Shown here: piece by piece, positions 4,976 through 6,452 of the stretch
Numbering within the stretch: the first letter of the stretch is position 1
How the letters are laid out: each line of letters begins with the position of its first letter
Source of the DNA: JBKPIY01 sp046730475
GTDB taxonomy: Bacteria; Actinomycetota; Thermoleophilia; Solirubrobacterales; 70-9
Assembly: GCA_046730475.1 (NCBI GenBank)
Contig: JBKPIY010000099.1
Location: 1-6,452, forward strand
DNA length: 6,452 nt
Direction of reading: 5' to 3'
The notes under the pieces: generated by a model
The model's database searches: none
The model's input: the letters and a program-made list of their open reading frames with translations, nothing else
Told to the model about the DNA's origin: nothing
Made by a program: the position numbers and the translations under genes

Positions 4976-6452
4976 CTACCGTCCCCTTTCTTCCCCCAAG
5001 TCAGCCTCGGACGCGTCCGCCGAGGAGCCGGCGTCGGATGTGACATGGAAGATCTGGTGGCGGTCGAGCCGCGCGGTGCGCCCCGGCGCCAGGGCCAGGG
5101 TGGTCGCGACCGACTCGACGATCGCCGGCCCGACGATCTGGTGGCCCGGCCGGAGCTCGTCGAGCTCGTAGATCGTGGTCGGCACGAACCCCTCGCCCCA
5201 GTGGACCTCGCGGCTCGCCTTCTCCGGCGGCGACCCGGAGACCTCGTCGTGGTCGGGCAGCACCGGCTTCTCGACCGGGACCGAGCCGGTGACGATCGCG
5301 TGGGTGATCAGATACCCGAGCTCCGGCGAGCGCGCCGACCGCGCGAACACCTTCCCGTAGGCCAGCTCGAACACGTCGATCAGGTCGTCGAGCTGCGAGG
5401 CCTCCTCGAGCTCCATGTGGGGCGAGACGATCTCGATGTCGTTGAGCTGGCCGTAGTACTGCATCCGCACCGAGTGCGTGAACCGGATCCGGTCGCGCTC
5501 GATCCCCGACTTGGCAAACTCCTCGGCGACCTTCTCCTCCAGGCCCAGCCAACCGCCGGTGACGATCATCCCGATCCCGGCCTTCTCCATCTCGTCGACC
5601 TCGGCACCGCCGGCGCCGATCGGCATGTCGATCGTCTGGTCGTACCGGTACTCGTAGGGCGCGCAGGCGCAGCCGTAGGCCGAGAACCCCGCCGCCCAGG
5701 CCGGCACCAGGACGTCGCGGTAGGGGACCCCCTCGGTGTAGCCGGCGATGTGGAGCGGCCCGCCGCCGCCGTAGCAGAGAAGCGCGTAGTCGGCGGGCGA
5801 GTAGCCCTTGCCCAGGATCCGCCCCACCGCCTCGTTCTTGAGCGTCTGCTCGAACAGCTCGACCACCCCGGCCGCCGCGTCCTCCAGCGACAGCCCAAGG
5901 GGCTCGGCGACCTGGCGCGTGACCTCGGCCCGGGCCCGCCCGGGATCGAGCTTGACGTCCCCGCCGAGGAAGTAGTCGGGGTTGATCCGGCCGAGCACCA
6001 AATCGAGGTCCGTGATCGAGACGGTGTCCAGTCCACCCTCGGGCCAGGAGACGCCGATCCGCGAGCCGGCCGAGTCCGGGCCCAGCTCGGGGCGATTCGA
6101 GTTCGGGTTGACCCGCACGAAGGAGCCGGTTCCGGCGCCGATCGAGTCGATCCGGACCAGCGGCATCGCCAACACGAAGCGGGCGATGTCGGGCGTCTGG
6201 GTGATCTCGAAGCGCCCGTCGGTGATCATCGCGATGTCGAAGGAGGTGCCGCCGATGTCCGTGCACAGGATTTTGCTGAGGTCGAGGTAGTCGGCAAGCG
6301 CCTGGCCTCCGACCACTCCGCCGATCGGTCCGGAGACGAGCGTCCGGGCGAGCTCCTTCGCCTCGATCGAGATCGTGCCGCCGTGCGCCGCCATGATCCG
6401 CAGGTCGAATCGGGCGCCGGCGCCGCGCGTGACCTCGCGGACGCGCGCGAGC
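4976..6452 (-). CDS. Acetone carboxylase-type beta subunit / hydantoinase A family, 5' end outside window
   Basis: The last 491 codons of an AcxA/HyuA-type ATP-binding subunit are present; it ends in TAG (4978-4976) and has no in-window start. The family is usually 690-720 residues, so about 200-230 N-terminal residues (the Hydant_A_N part) lie beyond the right edge. The phosphate-binding motif of the ASKHA (actin/sugar kinase) fold is seen as CTDIGGTSFDIAM (around 6265-6227). GAGTGSF (around 6145) and LLCYGGGGPLHIAGY (around 5790-5746) are further conserved glycine motifs. The C-terminal part holds MQYYGQLNDIEIVSPH (around 5462-5415) and the closing GPAIVES...TTLALAPG segment, followed by about 20 acidic, probably disordered residues. 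In characterised relatives this subunit uses ATP to activate bicarbonate or substrate by phosphorylation. It directly precedes its partner with a 2-nt gap, the same order as acxA-acxB. Confidence 0.9.
   Translation of the reverse strand, partial: LARVREVTRGAGARFDLRIMAAHGGTISIEAKELARTLVSGPIGGVVGGQALADYLDLSKILCTDIGGTSFDIAMITDGRFEITQTPDIARFVLAMPLVRIDSIGAGTGSFVRVNPNSNRPELGPDSAGSRIGVSWPEGGLDTVSITDLDLVLGRINPDYFLGGDVKLDPGRARAEVTRQVAEPLGLSLEDAAAGVVELFEQTLKNEAVGRILGKGYSPADYALLCYGGGGPLHIAGYTEGVPYRDVLVPAWAAGFSAYGCACAPYEYRYDQTIDMPIGAGGAEVDEMEKAGIGMIVTGGWLGLEEKVAEEFAKSGIERDRIRFTHSVRMQYYGQLNDIEIVSPHMELEEASQLDDLIDVFELAYGKVFARSARSPELGYLITHAIVTGSVPVEKPVLPDHDEVSGSPPEKASREVHWGEGFVPTTIYELDELRPGHQIVGPAIVESVATTLALAPGRTARLDRHQIFHVTSDAGSSADASEADLGEERGR
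4982..4989 (-). promoter_or_regulatory. Ribosome binding site for the alpha-gamma fusion gene
   Basis: AAAGGGGA on the minus strand lies 8 nt before ATG 4973-4971, inside the last codons of the upstream gene. This supports the chosen start and tight translational coupling of the two carboxylase subunits. Confidence 0.65.

Noticed and set aside
1..6452. CRISPR array or tandem repeats
   Set aside because: No regularly spaced direct repeats were seen on reading through the window.

Overview
The window reads as a chromosomal segment from a GC-rich bacterium, most likely an actinobacterium or a similar high-GC Gram-positive-type lineage. The grounds are strong G/C preference at third codon positions, two tRNAs with C34 anticodons and no encoded CCA, GTG starts, and a palindrome matching the Gram-positive/actinobacterial LexA box. 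No feature fixes the taxon more closely.

Left part (1-1200, minus strand): a decayed, nested insertion-sequence region. An IS3-type element (orfA then orfB, reading toward the left edge) has inserted into, or lies directly against, the first 25 codons of an IS481-type transposase. The IS3 copy is dead: orfA needs two single-base repairs, and orfB has an in-frame TGA at codon 26, although its D-D(35)E catalytic triad is still legible. In front of the IS481 start codon a strong hairpin buries the Shine-Dalgarno sequence.

Middle part (1200-1705): two divergently transcribed tRNA genes, tRNA-Glu(CTC) on minus and tRNA-Leu(CAG) on plus. About 190 bases lie between them, holding a perfect 14-bp palindrome of LexA-box form and a TTGACA promoter element for tRNA-Leu. 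A 10-bp inverted repeat sits where tRNA-Leu and the right-hand operon converge.

Right part (1706-6452, minus strand): a compact operon read right to left. It holds the 3' two thirds of an AcxA/HyuA-type ATP-binding subunit, then (2-nt gap) a 940-residue AcxB/HyuB-type catalytic subunit, then (31-nt gap) a small DoxX-family membrane protein. The large subunit keeps the His-x2-Asp...His metal ligand set of acetone carboxylase. At its C-terminus it carries the whole cysteine-rich gamma subunit (AcxC-like) that is normally a separate small protein. The operon therefore probably encodes a two-polypeptide ATP-dependent carboxylase of the acetone/acetophenone carboxylase family. The alpha-gamma fusion is the most notable observation. 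The true substrate (acetone, another ketone, or a hydantoin-like compound) cannot be read from the sequence.
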